From: Melaminivora jejuensis
GTDB lineage: Bacteria; Pseudomonadota; Gammaproteobacteria; Burkholderiales; Burkholderiaceae_C
Reading direction: 5' to 3'
Assembly: GCF_017811175.1 (NCBI RefSeq)
Contig: NZ_JACWIJ010000002.1
Location: 372,001-436,000, forward strand
DNA: 64,000 bases
Position numbers and translations under genes: made by a program. This document shows, in pieces, positions 9,303 to 18,447 of this stretch. The notes beneath the pieces were generated by a model. That model was not told where the DNA came from, ran no database searches, and worked only from the letters and a program-made list of their open reading frames with translations. Position 1 is the stretch's first letter. Every line of letters starts with the position of its first letter.

Positions 9303-12300
9303 TCAGGCCGTGGTGGCGCCGGGCGCCTGGGCCTGCTGCTGCTCCTGCTCGAAGGGCAGGCGCAGCTCGCGCAGGTCGCGGCGGGTTTCCACCAGCACCA
9401 GCGGGCCTTCGTCCAGCACCACCGGAGCCGGGCGCTCGCGCGGCACGTGGACGGGCTGCGGCTCGGCGGCAATGGCGGCCTGCGCGGCGGCGATCTTTTG
9501 CGCGTCCGAATTCACCCATTGCAGGCCCGAGGCGCTGGCCATGTCGGAGAGCGCCTGCACCGGCAGCTCGAAGACCGGCACGCGCGGCAGGGCGCTGCCG
9601 CCCTGGGCGGGCTGCTGCATCTGCGGCTCCTGCTGCTCCTGCGGCTGGGCGCAATGCTGGGCGGGAGCAGGTGCCGGTGCCGGCTGGGCGGCAGGGGCGT
9701 CCTGCTGGCGCTCGTCAACGGCAGCCTGGCCGGTGCTGGCACTGCTGCTGCTGCTGCTGGCGCTGTCCGAGGCCTCGGCTGCTGGCGTGGCCGGCAGCGG
9801 CAAAGGCAGCGGCAGGGCTTCGGCGCTGGCGGCAGCCTGCGGGGCAGGCACGGCTGCGGCCGGCGGGCTGGCTGGCTGCGCCGCAGCGGCAGCAGGCCCG
9901 ACCGGTGCCGGGGCAGCGGCGAAGTAGCTGCGCCGCGCCGGCTGCTCGGCGCCCTGGGGTGCCATGCCGGCTACCGGGTCGATGTCCAGCGCGACCGGCT
10001 CCCGCGCCGGCTGGGCAGCGCCGTGGCCGGTGGCCAGATCGCTGGCGTCGCTGACATCGCCGCTTCCGTTGGCCTCGTTCGCTTCGTTCGCCTCGCTGGC
10101 TGCGTGGCGGGCGGCGCGGCGGTCGCGGCCATAGCGGTCGCGCGAACGGCGCTCGCGGCGCGGCTGTTCGCCGGTGTCGCTGGCGCTGCTGCCGTCCTGG
10201 GCGGTCAGCGCCTCGTCGTCCCGGGCGGCGCCGGCGGACGGCGCCAGCAGCTCAGTCTCGGGCTGCCCGCCGGCCTGGAGCGGCGCTGCCGGTGCATCGG
10301 CGTCGATGGTGCGCGGGCCGCGCTCGTCGCTGCGGCGGCTGCGGCGCTCGCCGTTGCGCTCCTCGCTGCGTTCGCCGTTGCGCTCACTGCTGCGTGCCGT
10401 GCGCTCGCCGCGTGCCGGCTGGCCGGTGGCAGCGCTGCCCTCGGACTCGTTGGCCGGGCTGTGGCTGGCGTGCTGCTCCAACTGGCCTTCTGCCACGGGC
10501 TGGCGCTCGGCGCGCTCGCGGCTGGCGCGTCCTTCGCGGGGCGCGCGGCGGCTGTCGCTGCCGGCCTCGCCCTGGCTGGATTCGCTGCGCTCGGCGCGGT
10601 TGCCACGGCCATTGCGGCTGCCTTCGCGGCTGCCTTCGCGGCTTTCTCGGCCCTCACGGCCTTCGGTGGAGCGCTCGGCGCCGCCAGCACCCTGGCTGCG
10701 GCGGCTGCGCGGTTCGCCCTGCGCCGTATCGGCAGTGCCGTCGCGGCTGGCGTCGCTGCGGCTGCGGCGGCTGCGCTCGCCACCGGAGCGCCCATCGCGC
10801 CGTCCTTCGCTGCGTGCCGGTGCTTCGGGCTGGGGTGCAGGCTGGGCCACGGGCGCGGCCACGGGCGCCGGGCTGCGGCCAAAGCCGAACAGGCTCTTGA
10901 GCCAGGCGAAGAAGCCCTGCTCGGGCGCCGGTGCCGGCGGCTGCACCGGCGTGGCTGCGGCTGCAGCGCTGCGCGGCTGCTGGCCGCCGCGTCCGCCGGA
11001 GCTGCGCGATGGCTGGCTGGCCGACTGCGGGCGCGGCTCGGCCACCGGCGCCGGCGCATCGGGCAGCACGCCCTTGATGACCGGGGTCTGCTTGTTGGTC
11101 GGCTCCTGCGAGCGGCGCGTGATGTGCGTCGGCTCCTGTTCCTGCTCGGCCAGCTTGTAGCTGGCTTCGCGCTCTTCCAGGCGCGCGTCGTCGTGCTTGA
11201 GGCGTTCGAGCTTGTAGTGCGGCGTGGCCAGGGTCTTGTTCGGGATCAAGACCACGCTGACGCGCTGCTTGAGTTCGATCTTGGCGATCTCGGCGCGCTT
11301 TTCGTTGAGCAGGAAGCTGGCCACCTCCACCGGCACCTGGCAATGCACGGCGGCGGTGTTGTCCTTCATGCACTCCTCCTGGATCATGCGCAGCATCTGC
11401 AGCGCAAAACCCTCGGTGTCGCGCACGTGCCCGGTGCCGTCGCACAGCGGGCAGCGGATGTGCGCGCCCTCGGACAGCGAGGGTTTGAGACGCTGGCGGC
11501 TCATCTCCATCAGGCCGAACTTGGAAATCGTGCCGAACTGCACGCGCGCGCGATCCTGGCGCAGCGCCTCGCGCAGGCGCTGCTCGACCTCGCGGCGGTT
11601 CTTGGACTCCTCCATGTCGATGAAGTCGATCACGATCAGGCCGCCCAGGTCACGCAGGCGCATCTGGCGCGCCACTTCGTCGGCCGCCTCCAGGTTGGTG
11701 CGGGTGGCGGTCTCCTCGATGTCGCCGCCCTTGATGGCGCGCGCCGAGTTCACGTCCACGGACACCAGCGCCTCGGTGTGGTCGATCACGATGGCGCCGC
11801 CCGAGGGCAGGATGACGGTGCGCGAGTAGGCGGATTCGATCTGGTGCTCAATCTGGAAGCGCGAAAACAGCGGCGCGTCATCGCGGTAGCGCTTCACCTT
11901 GGGCGCGTGCTCGGGCATCACGTGCGCCATGAACTGCTGCGCCTGCTCGTAGATGTCGTCGGTGTCGATCAGGATGTCGCCGATGTCGCTGTTGAAGTAA
12001 TCGCGAATGGCGCGGATGACCAGGCTGGACTCTTGGTAGATCAGAAATGCCCCGCGCCCGGCGCGGGCCGCGCCGTCGATGGCGTTCCACAGTTTCAGCA
12101 GGTAGTTCAGATCCCATTGCAGCTCGGGCGCGGTGCGGCCGATGCCGGCGGTGCGCGCGATGATGCTCATGCCCTTTGGGTATTCGAGCTGATCCATCGC
12201 CTCCTTGAGCTCGGCGCGATCCTCGCCCTCGATGCGCCGCGACACGCCGCCGCCGCGCGGGTTGTTGGGCATCAGCACGACATAGCGGCCCGCCAGGCTG

Positions 12301-12656
12301 ACGAAGGTGGTCAGCGCCGCGCCCTTGTTGCCGCGCTCTTCCTTTTCGACCTGGACGATCAGCTCCTGGCCCTCGCGGATCACGTCCTGGATGCGTGCCT
12401 GGCTGGGCGACACGCCCTCGGCAAAGTACTGCTTGGAGATTTCCTTGAAGGGCAGGAAGCCGTGGCGATCCTCGCCATAGTCAACGAAGCAAGCCTCCAG
12501 CGAGGGCTCCACGCGCGTGACCACGGCCTTGTAGATGTTGCCCTTGCGCTGCTCGCGCCCTTCGATCTCGATTTCGTAGTCGAGCAGCTTCTGGCCGTCC
12601 ACGATGGCCAGGCGCCGTTCTTCAGCCTGCGTGGCGTTGATGAGCATCCGCTTCAT
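9303..12656 (-). CDS. rne: Ribonuclease E
   Basis: 1117 residues. The essential endonuclease of mRNA decay and rRNA/tRNA processing; it also scaffolds the degradosome at the inner membrane. The N-terminal catalytic half has the S1 domain (GNIYKAVVTRVEPSLEACFV), the 5' sensor and RNase H-like regions, the DNase I-like metal site around VSVDVNSARA and GLIVIDFIDM, and the Zn-link CPLCDGTG near residue 400. The C-terminal half (about residues 520-1117) is low-complexity, rich in Arg/Glu/Ser tracts then Ala/Pro/Gln, as expected for the disordered scaffold. The ATG at 12656 is preceded by an AAGGAA ribosome-binding site. It is transcribed divergently from rluC. Confidence 0.96.
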   Translation of the reverse strand: MKRMLINATQAEERRLAIVDGQKLLDYEIEIEGREQRKGNIYKAVVTRVEPSLEACFVDYGEDRHGFLPFKEISKQYFAEGVSPSQARIQDVIREGQELIVQVEKEERGNKGAALTTFVSLAGRYVVLMPNNPRGGGVSRRIEGEDRAELKEAMDQLEYPKGMSIIARTAGIGRTAPELQWDLNYLLKLWNAIDGAARAGRGAFLIYQESSLVIRAIRDYFNSDIGDILIDTDDIYEQAQQFMAHVMPEHAPKVKRYRDDAPLFSRFQIEHQIESAYSRTVILPSGGAIVIDHTEALVSVDVNSARAIKGGDIEETATRTNLEAADEVARQMRLRDLGGLIVIDFIDMEESKNRREVEQRLREALRQDRARVQFGTISKFGLMEMSRQRLKPSLSEGAHIRCPLCDGTGHVRDTEGFALQMLRMIQEECMKDNTAAVHCQVPVEVASFLLNEKRAEIAKIELKQRVSVVLIPNKTLATPHYKLERLKHDDARLEEREASYKLAEQEQEPTHITRRSQEPTNKQTPVIKGVLPDAPAPVAEPRPQSASQPSRSSGGRGGQQPRSAAAAATPVQPPAPAPEQGFFAWLKSLFGFGRSPAPVAAPVAQPAPQPEAPARSEGRRDGRSGGERSRRSRSDASRDGTADTAQGEPRSRRSQGAGGAERSTEGREGRESREGSREGSRNGRGNRAERSESSQGEAGSDSRRAPREGRASRERAERQPVAEGQLEQHASHSPANESEGSAATGQPARGERTARSSERNGERSEERNGERRSRRSDERGPRTIDADAPAAPLQAGGQPETELLAPSAGAARDDEALTAQDGSSASDTGEQPRRERRSRDRYGRDRRAARHAASEANEANEANGSGDVSDASDLATGHGAAQPAREPVALDIDPVAGMAPQGAEQPARRSYFAAAPAPVGPAAAAAQPASPPAAAVPAPQAAASAEALPLPLPLPATPAAEASDSASSSSSSASTGQAAVDERQQDAPAAQPAPAPAPAQHCAQPQEQQEPQMQQPAQGGSALPRVPVFELPVQALSDMASASGLQWVNSDAQKIAAAQAAIAAEPQPVHVPRERPAPVVLDEGPLVLVETRRDLRELRLPFEQEQQQAQAPGATTA

Positions 12657-13293
12657 GATGCGATTCCTTCGTCAATTCGATATTCATGCGGCTGCGACGC
12701 CTGGTGCGCAGCCCGTCTCGGTGCGGGTCTGCATGGGCACAAGGAGTCGGCAGCCAGACAGCAACAGGCTCAAAGGTGAGCCAAAGATGCCGGGGCTGGC
12801 GCATCAGGACGAGGAAGGACGGGATGGCTCCACGCACCGCACACGCGGCCGCAGCGGGGAGCGGCTCAACTGCGCTGGCGGGGTAGGGGGCGCGTGGATG
12901 GGGGCGAAGCACAATGCGCAGTGCCGCACCACGGGTAGTGGCAGGGCGGTGGGGGGCATCGTGTCGAGGGGGCTGCCGGCAGGGCGCGCAACTGCACCCG
13001 GGGCGCCAGCCCCGCGCACAAGGACGCTATCCACATCAGCAGCCACACCATGATTTCGCTTTGATCCGCCAGTGGCCGCGCGCGCCACGGGGCGGGGGCA
13101 ACTGGCTTGAAATATCCGTCGGTTTTCCGTGTCTCGATGCATCAGCCTGTCGCTTGCCGTGCGCCCGTGCAGGCGAAACCTTGGCCTGCAAAAAACGCAC
13201 GACGCCCGATGGCATCGGCAGCCTGGGCGTCGAGTTGGGCGTTTCGTCCGATAAAATCCAGACAAATCAACCACTTACACATTTGTCGCACAG
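12657..13293. promoter_or_regulatory. rne-rluC divergent control region
   Basis: 637 bases with no convincing gene. The rne side is long enough to hold the extended 5' leader that RNase E uses for autoregulation in enterobacteria; a GC hairpin (arms GCAGCCCG and CGGGTCTGC, 12708-12732) sits about 50-75 bases upstream of the rne ATG. On the rluC side the AT-richest patch, ATAAAAT near 13251-13257, is a plausible -10 about 40 bases upstream of the GTG start, with only a weak -35. Small open frames here are shadows of GC bias. Confidence 0.4.
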
Positions 13294-14322
13294 GTGAAAC
13301 AGATTATAGAGGGCAAACCGCCCGCCCACCGGGCAGCGCCCCAAGGCCCTGGCAGCCCAGCCCCGCGCCTGCTGCAAGTGGATGCCGAGTCCAGCGGCCA
13401 GCGCCTGGACAATTTCCTGCTGCGCCACTTGAAGGGCGTGCCCAAGACGCACGTCTATCGCATCATCCGCAGCGGCGAGGTGCGCCTGAACAAGGGCCGC
13501 ACCAGCGCCGACGCGCGCATCGCCGAGGGCGATGTGGTGCGCCTGCCGCCAGTGCGCGTGGCGCAGCCGCCGGATGCAGCGGCGCTGGACGGCGCGCACG
13601 CGGCGCCGGCGCGTGAATTTCCCATTCTGCTGGAGGACGACTATTTGATCGCCCTGGACAAGCCCGCCGGCGTGGCCGTGCATGGCGGCAGCGGCGTGAG
13701 CTCGGGCGTCATCGAGCAGCTGCGCCGGGCGCGCCCGCAGGCGAAGTTTCTGGAACTCGTACACCGGCTGGATCGGGAGACCTCGGGCATCCTGCTGGTG
13801 GCCAAGCGGCGCTCGGCGCTCACGCATCTGCAGGAGCAGTTCCGCAGCCGCGAGACCGGCAAGACCTATCTGGCGCTGGTGGCCGGCAGCTGGCCGACCA
13901 GCAGAAAGGTCATCGACACGCCGCTGTACAAATACCTGCTGGAGAGCGGCGAGCGCCGCGTGCGCGTGACCACTGCCGATGACCCGGACGCCATGCGTGC
14001 GTTGACGCTGGTCAGGGTGCGCGAGCAACTCGGGCCGCGCCCGCTGCAGGGCCTGCCGGCCATGAGCGTGCTGGAGGTGACCATCAAGACCGGGCGCACG
14101 CACCAGATCCGCGTCCACCTGGCCAGTAGCGGCCACGGCATCGCCGGCGACGACAAATACGGCGACTTCGAGCTGAACCGCCGATTGCACCGGCAAGGCC
14201 TCAGGCGCATGTTCCTGCACGCCTGGCGGCTACAGTTCACGCACCCGGCCAGCGGCGAGCACGTCACGCTACACGCCGGTCTGCCGCCCGAGCTGGCCGA
14301 TTTCCTCCCTGTTGCCGATTGA
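13294..14322 (+). CDS. rluC: 23S rRNA pseudouridine synthase C
   Basis: 342 residues. It makes pseudouridines in 23S rRNA (955, 2504 and 2580 in E. coli). The N-terminal S4 RNA-binding domain contains SGQRLDNFLLRHLKGVPKTH; the catalytic motif HRLDRETSGILLVAK holds the active Asp, and KTGRTHQIRVHLA is the conserved C-terminal core block. A gene divergent from rne is almost always rluC in beta- and gammaproteobacteria, which supports the specificity. The start is a GTG and fits the S4 domain spacing. The HAD phosphatase gene follows after 13 bases. Confidence 0.93.
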   Translation: MKQIIEGKPPAHRAAPQGPGSPAPRLLQVDAESSGQRLDNFLLRHLKGVPKTHVYRIIRSGEVRLNKGRTSADARIAEGDVVRLPPVRVAQPPDAAALDGAHAAPAREFPILLEDDYLIALDKPAGVAVHGGSGVSSGVIEQLRRARPQAKFLELVHRLDRETSGILLVAKRRSALTHLQEQFRSRETGKTYLALVAGSWPTSRKVIDTPLYKYLLESGERRVRVTTADDPDAMRALTLVRVREQLGPRPLQGLPAMSVLEVTIKTGRTHQIRVHLASSGHGIAGDDKYGDFELNRRLHRQGLRRMFLHAWRLQFTHPASGEHVTLHAGLPPELADFLPVAD

Positions 14323-14335
14323 TTCTCTGCCTTCC

Positions 14336-15004
14336 ATGCCCGCCACCCTCTCCCGCCGCTTCGACCTGATCGCCTTCGACTGGGACGGCACGCTGTTCGA
14401 CTCCACCGCCATCATCACCCGCTCCATCCAGGAGGCGGTGGTCGATGTCGGCGGCGCCCGGCCCACCAGCGAGGCGGCGGCCTGGGTCATCGGCATGGCA
14501 CTGCCGCAGGCGCTGGCCCACGCCGCGCCCGACGTGCCGCGCGAAAAATACCAGGAGCTGGCGCTGCGCTACCGCTACCACTACCTGCAGCACCAAGACG
14601 ACATCAGCCTGTTCGATGGCGTGCTGCCGCTGCTGGACATGCTCAAAGCGCGCGGCCACCTGCTCACCGTGGCCACCGGCAAGAGCCGGCGCGGCCTGGA
14701 TCACGTGCTGCAGGCGGTGCAGCTGCGCGGCATGTTCGACGCCTCGCGCACGGCCGACGAGACGGCGGGCAAGCCGCACCCGCTGATGCTGCATGAGCTG
14801 ATGGCCGAGCTGGACGTGGCGCCCGAGCGCACGCTGATGATCGGCGACACCACGCACGATCTGGAAATGGCGCGCGCCGCTGGCTGCGCCAGCGTGGGCG
14901 TAGGCTATGGCGCACACAGCATCGACGGTTTTGCCGCCCTGGCGCCGCGCTTCATCGCCCGCTCGGTCGGCGAGTTGCACCAGTGGCTGCAGGAGCACGC
15001 CTGA
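14336..15004 (+). CDS. HAD-superfamily phosphatase (Gph-like)
   Basis: 222 residues. All HAD motifs are present: DWDGTLFDS with nucleophile and acid Asp (15 and 17), the motif II Thr and Lys in VATGKSRRG, and motif IV GDTTHDLEMA. The cap is helical, as in phosphoglycolate phosphatase. It is likely a soluble hydrolase of small phosphate esters, possibly 2-phosphoglycolate, but the substrate is not certain. The ATG at 14336 is chosen over an upstream TTG overlapping rluC. Its stop overlaps the start of the Rieske gene by one base (TGATG), suggesting translational coupling. Confidence 0.85.
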   Translation: MPATLSRRFDLIAFDWDGTLFDSTAIITRSIQEAVVDVGGARPTSEAAAWVIGMALPQALAHAAPDVPREKYQELALRYRYHYLQHQDDISLFDGVLPLLDMLKARGHLLTVATGKSRRGLDHVLQAVQLRGMFDASRTADETAGKPHPLMLHELMAELDVAPERTLMIGDTTHDLEMARAAGCASVGVGYGAHSIDGFAALAPRFIARSVGELHQWLQEHA

Positions 15005-15393
15005 TGTCCGATGCCATGCCGTTGAAACACATGCAGGGCCAGCCCCTGTGCGCCAGCAGCGAGCTGCAGGACGGCGGACGCGCCGTGGCGTTCGATGTGG
15101 TCTATGCCGGGCAGGTGCTGCGCGCCTTCGCCATCCGCTACGAAGGCCGGGTACACGCCTACCTGAACCGCTGCAGCCACGTGCCCATGGAAATGGACTA
15201 CCAGGAAGGCCGCTTCTTCGACGACACGGGCCGCTGGCTGCTGTGCGCCACGCACGGCGCGACCTACGCGCCCGATACCGGCGCTTGCGTCGGCGGCCCC
15301 TGCCGGGGCGGCCTGGTCAAGGTCGAGCTGACCGAGGAGGGCGGCCAGGTGCGCTGGCATACTGCGCCCCTGCTGCAACCGCTGGCGTTCTGA
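15004..15393 (+). CDS. Rieske [2Fe-2S] protein, stand-alone
   Basis: 129 residues comprising a single Rieske domain. Cluster ligands are visible as RCSHVPME (Cys57, His59) and LCATHGATYAPDTG (Cys81, His84). There is no membrane anchor, catalytic oxygenase domain or signal peptide, so it resembles the small cytoplasmic ferredoxin-like Rieske proteins of dioxygenase systems, though no oxygenase is near. It sits between a HAD phosphatase (one-base overlap) and an SppA-like peptidase (15 bases downstream), an arrangement familiar from Comamonadaceae. The electron partner is unknown. Confidence 0.85.
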   Translation: MSDAMPLKHMQGQPLCASSELQDGGRAVAFDVVYAGQVLRAFAIRYEGRVHAYLNRCSHVPMEMDYQEGRFFDDTGRWLLCATHGATYAPDTGACVGGPCRGGLVKVELTEEGGQVRWHTAPLLQPLAF

Positions 15394-15408
15394 TACCGCT
15401 GCCCACCC

Positions 15409-16464
15409 ATGACCGACCCCCACACTCCCCCACCAACCGGTTCGCAGTCCAATCCGCCCCAACCGCCCGACCTGTGGGCGCAGCCAGCTACCGAAAATGT
15501 AGCAAAAGGGGCGCAGCAAACCGCTGGCCAGAACCCCGCCTGGGAGCGCAGCGTGCTGGAAAAACTGGTGCTGGCCACGCTGGCCGAGCAGCGCGCCGCG
15601 CGCCGCTGGCGCATCTTCTGGCGCTTTGCCTGGATTGCCCTGATGGGAGCCATGTTCTGGCTGGTCGCCACGCGCGATCTGGCCAGCAGCACCAAGAGCG
15701 GCCCGCATACGGCGGTGGTGGACATCAAGGGCGAGATCGCCGCCGGCGCCGAGGCCAGTGCCGAGTTCGTCGTCGCCGCCATGCGAAGCGCCTTCGAGGA
15801 TTCCGGCTCGCAGGCCGTGGTGCTGCTGATCAACTCGCCCGGCGGCAGCCCGGTGCAGGCCGGCATCATCAACGACGAGATCGTGCGCCTCAAGGCCAAG
15901 CACGGCAAGCCGGTCTATGCCGTGGTCGAGGAGACCTGCGCCTCGGCGGCCTACTACATCGCGGCAGCGGCGGACGACATCTTCGTGGACAAGGCCAGCA
16001 TCGTCGGCAGCATTGGCGTGCTGATGGACGGCTTCGGCTTTACCGGCACCATGGACAAGCTGGGCGTGGAGCGGCGCCTGATCACCGCTGGCGAGAACAA
16101 GGGCTTTCTCGACCCCTTCAGCCCCATGAGCGACCAGCAGCGCGAGTACGCCCAGGCCATGCTCGACCAGATCCACCAGCAGTTCATCGCCGTGGTCAAG
16201 GCGGGCCGGGGCGAGCGTCTCAAGGAGATGCCCGAGACCTTCAGCGGCTTGTTCTGGACGGGCCAGCAGGCCGTCGAGCTGGGCCTGGCCGACCGCCTGG
16301 GCAATCTGGACTACGTGGCACGCGAGGTGGTCAAGGCCGAGGAAGTCATCGACTACACGCGCCGCGACAACATGGCCGAGCGCCTGGCGCGCAAGTTCGG
16401 CGCAGCCGTGGGTGCCGGCGCGGCCCGGGCGCTGGCCGGATTGTCGCTGCCGGCAGTGCGCTGA
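15409..16464 (+). CDS. sppA: S49-family signal peptide peptidase (SppA 36K type)
   Basis: 351 residues. One membrane helix (about 70-87, WRFAWIALMGAMFWLVA) is followed by a periplasmic S49 domain. The probable Ser-Lys dyad is Ser179 in EETCASAAYYIA and Lys231 in AGENKGFLDPF; the INSPGGSPVQAG block is also typical. It cleaves released signal peptides in the membrane. The first 65 residues are Pro/Gln-rich and unconserved, and contain PATENVAKGAQQ, encoded by a piece of the dispersed repeat (15489-15520). Confidence 0.88.
   Translation: MTDPHTPPPTGSQSNPPQPPDLWAQPATENVAKGAQQTAGQNPAWERSVLEKLVLATLAEQRAARRWRIFWRFAWIALMGAMFWLVATRDLASSTKSGPHTAVVDIKGEIAAGAEASAEFVVAAMRSAFEDSGSQAVVLLINSPGGSPVQAGIINDEIVRLKAKHGKPVYAVVEETCASAAYYIAAAADDIFVDKASIVGSIGVLMDGFGFTGTMDKLGVERRLITAGENKGFLDPFSPMSDQQREYAQAMLDQIHQQFIAVVKAGRGERLKEMPETFSGLFWTGQQAVELGLADRLGNLDYVAREVVKAEEVIDYTRRDNMAERLARKFGAAVGAGAARALAGLSLPAVR
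15489..15520 (+). repeat. Degenerate repeat fragment inside sppA
   Basis: GCTACCGAAAATGTAGCAAA matches the left end of complete copies (compare CTCCTGAAAATGTAGCTGCA at 24381). It is in sense orientation and in frame, encoding ATENVAK. Confidence 0.5.
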
Positions 16465-16483
16465 AGGGCCGGGGCCGCCGCCC

Positions 16484-17311
16484 TCAGTTTTCCCGGGTCT
16501 CGCCCGGGCTGGCGGATGCGGATGCGTCGAATGCGCCGTGCCGCCCGGCGCCAGCGGCAAAGCGGGCAGCACCCTGCACGCCTTCGGCCAGCACCATGGG
16601 GGTGCCGCGTCGGCCCTCCATGCGCAGCGCCTCGGGCAGCGGCAGCTCCCACTGCGCATAGGCCGAGGCCCGGTCAGCCAACATGCACTGCTGCGGAAAG
16701 CCGGCGAGCTGCCGGGCCAGTGCCAGCGCTGCCTCCAGCGCCTGCCCGGCAGGCACGACGCGGTTGACCAGGCCCATGCCCAGCGCCTCGGCAGCGCCCA
16801 CTGGCCGGCCAGTCAGGATCAGGTCGAGCGCGCGTCCCATGCCGACGATGCGCGGCAGGCGCACCGTGCCGCCGTCTATCAGTGGCACGCCCCAGCGGCG
16901 GCAGAACACGCCCAGCGTGGCGTCCTCGGCGGCCACGCGCAGGTCGGCCAGCAGCGCCAGCTCCAGCCCGCCGGCCACGGCATGGCCCTCGATGGCGGCG
17001 ATCAAAGGCTTGGCCAGCGCCAGCCGTGTCGGCCCCATCGGGCCGGCGCCACCGCCTTCGGGGTCGAGTTCGTTGCGCAGCAGCGGATCGGCCACTGCCG
17101 TCAGGTCGGCGCCGGCGCAGAAATGCCCGCCAGCGCCGTGCAGCACGGCCACGCGCAGACTGTCGTCGGCTTCGAAGCGGGCCAGGGCCGCACGCAGCGC
17201 CTCGGCCATGGGCCGGTGTACGGCATTGCGCCGCTCGGGCCGGTTCATGGTGATGCTGCAGACCGGGCCGTGGCTGGCAAACAGGACGGGTTCAGGATGT
17301 GGGGCGTTCAT
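16484..17311 (-). CDS. Enoyl-CoA hydratase/isomerase-family protein
   Basis: 275 residues with a crotonase fold. Oxyanion-hole motifs are visible as HFCAGADL and EGHAVAGGLELAL; NRPERRNAVHRPM is the usual N-terminal block. It acts on acyl-CoA thioesters in the cytoplasm. The second catalytic Glu position of true hydratases (near VFCRRWGVPLIDGGTVRLPR) reads as Cys/Arg/Trp, a pattern seen in many side-group crotonases, so the reaction could be hydration, isomerisation or hydrolysis. It is convergent with sppA (19 bases between stops) and divergent from the rhodanese gene. Confidence 0.82.
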   Translation of the reverse strand: MNAPHPEPVLFASHGPVCSITMNRPERRNAVHRPMAEALRAALARFEADDSLRVAVLHGAGGHFCAGADLTAVADPLLRNELDPEGGGAGPMGPTRLALAKPLIAAIEGHAVAGGLELALLADLRVAAEDATLGVFCRRWGVPLIDGGTVRLPRIVGMGRALDLILTGRPVGAAEALGMGLVNRVVPAGQALEAALALARQLAGFPQQCMLADRASAYAQWELPLPEALRMEGRRGTPMVLAEGVQGAARFAAGAGRHGAFDASASASPGETREN

Positions 17312-17484
17312 GGCGGTGCCTGTCGATGCAAGAGGGCGCATGGTAGGCCGGCGCCGAAGTGGCGCCCAGGCGGCGCGGGCCGGCAGATAAGCATCTGACG
17401 AATCTGTCGTTGGGCGGCCCTGCCGATGCCAGGACAATGCACGCCTTTGCCTACCCGGCCCAGCCTTTGCCTGCCCCACAGCCC

Positions 17485-18447
17485 ATGCGTGTGCTTTTGC
17501 GTTCCCTTTTCCTTTGCTGCCTGCTGCTGGCCGGCGGCGCCATGGCGGCCCAGCCGCTGCTCAGTCCGCGCCAGCTGGCCGCCCAGCAGCAACAGGGCGT
17601 GCGGCTGGTGGTGCTGGACGTGCGCGATGCGCCGGCCTATGCGCTGCAGCACATACCCGGCGCGCTGTCAGCGCCCTATGGCCGCTGGCGCTCCGGCCCG
17701 GATAACCCCGGCGCGCTACTGCCCTTGCCGGTGCTGACGCAACTGGTGCAGGAGCTGGGCCTGACGTCCGCCAGCCGCGTGGTGGTGGCGCACGCCGGGG
17801 CCGACGCCACCGACTTCGGCGCCGCTGCGCGCGTGTACTGGACGCTCAAGTCCCTGGGCGTGGCCGAGCTGTCCATCCTGGATGGCGGCCTGGCGGCCTG
17901 GAAGCAGGCCGGCCTGCCGCTGGAGCAGCAGCCGGTGGCCGCGCCGCGCAGCCAGTGGCAGCCCGAGTTTTCCAGCCGTTGGCTGGCCACGCGCGAGCAG
18001 GTGCAGACTGGCCTGGGCGACTCGGGCGTGCTGCGCGTCGATTCGCGTCCGGCGCGCTTCTATGAAGGCCGCATCGCCCACGACGCGGCGCGCGCGCGCG
18101 GCACGCTGCCGGGCGCTGTCAACCTGGACAGCGAGAGGCTGTTCGAGCTGGAGCATCCGGTGCTGCTGGACAAGGCAGCGCTGCAAGATGAGCTCGACAG
18201 CCTGGGCGCCGCGCCCGACCAGCCGGTGGTGGCGTTCTGCAACACCGGGCACTGGGCTGCCACGGACTGGTTCGTGCTCTCCGAGGTGCTGGGCCGGCCC
18301 GAGGTGCGCCTGTATCCCGGCTCCATGGTGGACTGGACGCGCGCCAGCACGCCGCTGCCCATGGACAACGAGCCTGGCCGCTGGCAGCAGCTGCGCTACA
18401 CCGCCCTGAGCTGGGCCCACCGCAACCTCGGAACGCAAGCGCCATGA
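17485..18447 (+). CDS. Exported rhodanese-type sulfurtransferase
   Basis: 320 residues. Signal peptide MRVLLRSLFLCCLLLAGGAMA, cut near AMAAQP, then two rhodanese domains. The N-terminal domain is inactive-like; the C-terminal domain carries the active Cys252 in FCNTGHWAATDW. Thiosulfate:cyanide sulfurtransferases move sulfane sulfur through a cysteine persulfide, here in the periplasm. The ATG at 17485 gives a clean signal peptide; an in-frame ATG at 17437 would add 16 residues. Its stop overlaps the next start (ATGA), and the next gene is a sulfur-compound permease, so a role in thiosulfate or sulfane-sulfur handling is inferred. Confidence 0.85.
   Translation: MRVLLRSLFLCCLLLAGGAMAAQPLLSPRQLAAQQQQGVRLVVLDVRDAPAYALQHIPGALSAPYGRWRSGPDNPGALLPLPVLTQLVQELGLTSASRVVVAHAGADATDFGAAARVYWTLKSLGVAELSILDGGLAAWKQAGLPLEQQPVAAPRSQWQPEFSSRWLATREQVQTGLGDSGVLRVDSRPARFYEGRIAHDAARARGTLPGAVNLDSERLFELEHPVLLDKAALQDELDSLGAAPDQPVVAFCNTGHWAATDWFVLSEVLGRPEVRLYPGSMVDWTRASTPLPMDNEPGRWQQLRYTALSWAHRNLGTQAP

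Noticed and set aside
9150..12779. 1209-codon open frame antisense to rne
   Set aside because: Long stop-free antisense frames are expected in GC-rich DNA opposite a gene with strong third-position bias. The protein is Gly/Ala/Arg/Leu-rich with no motif, while the other strand is clearly RNase E.
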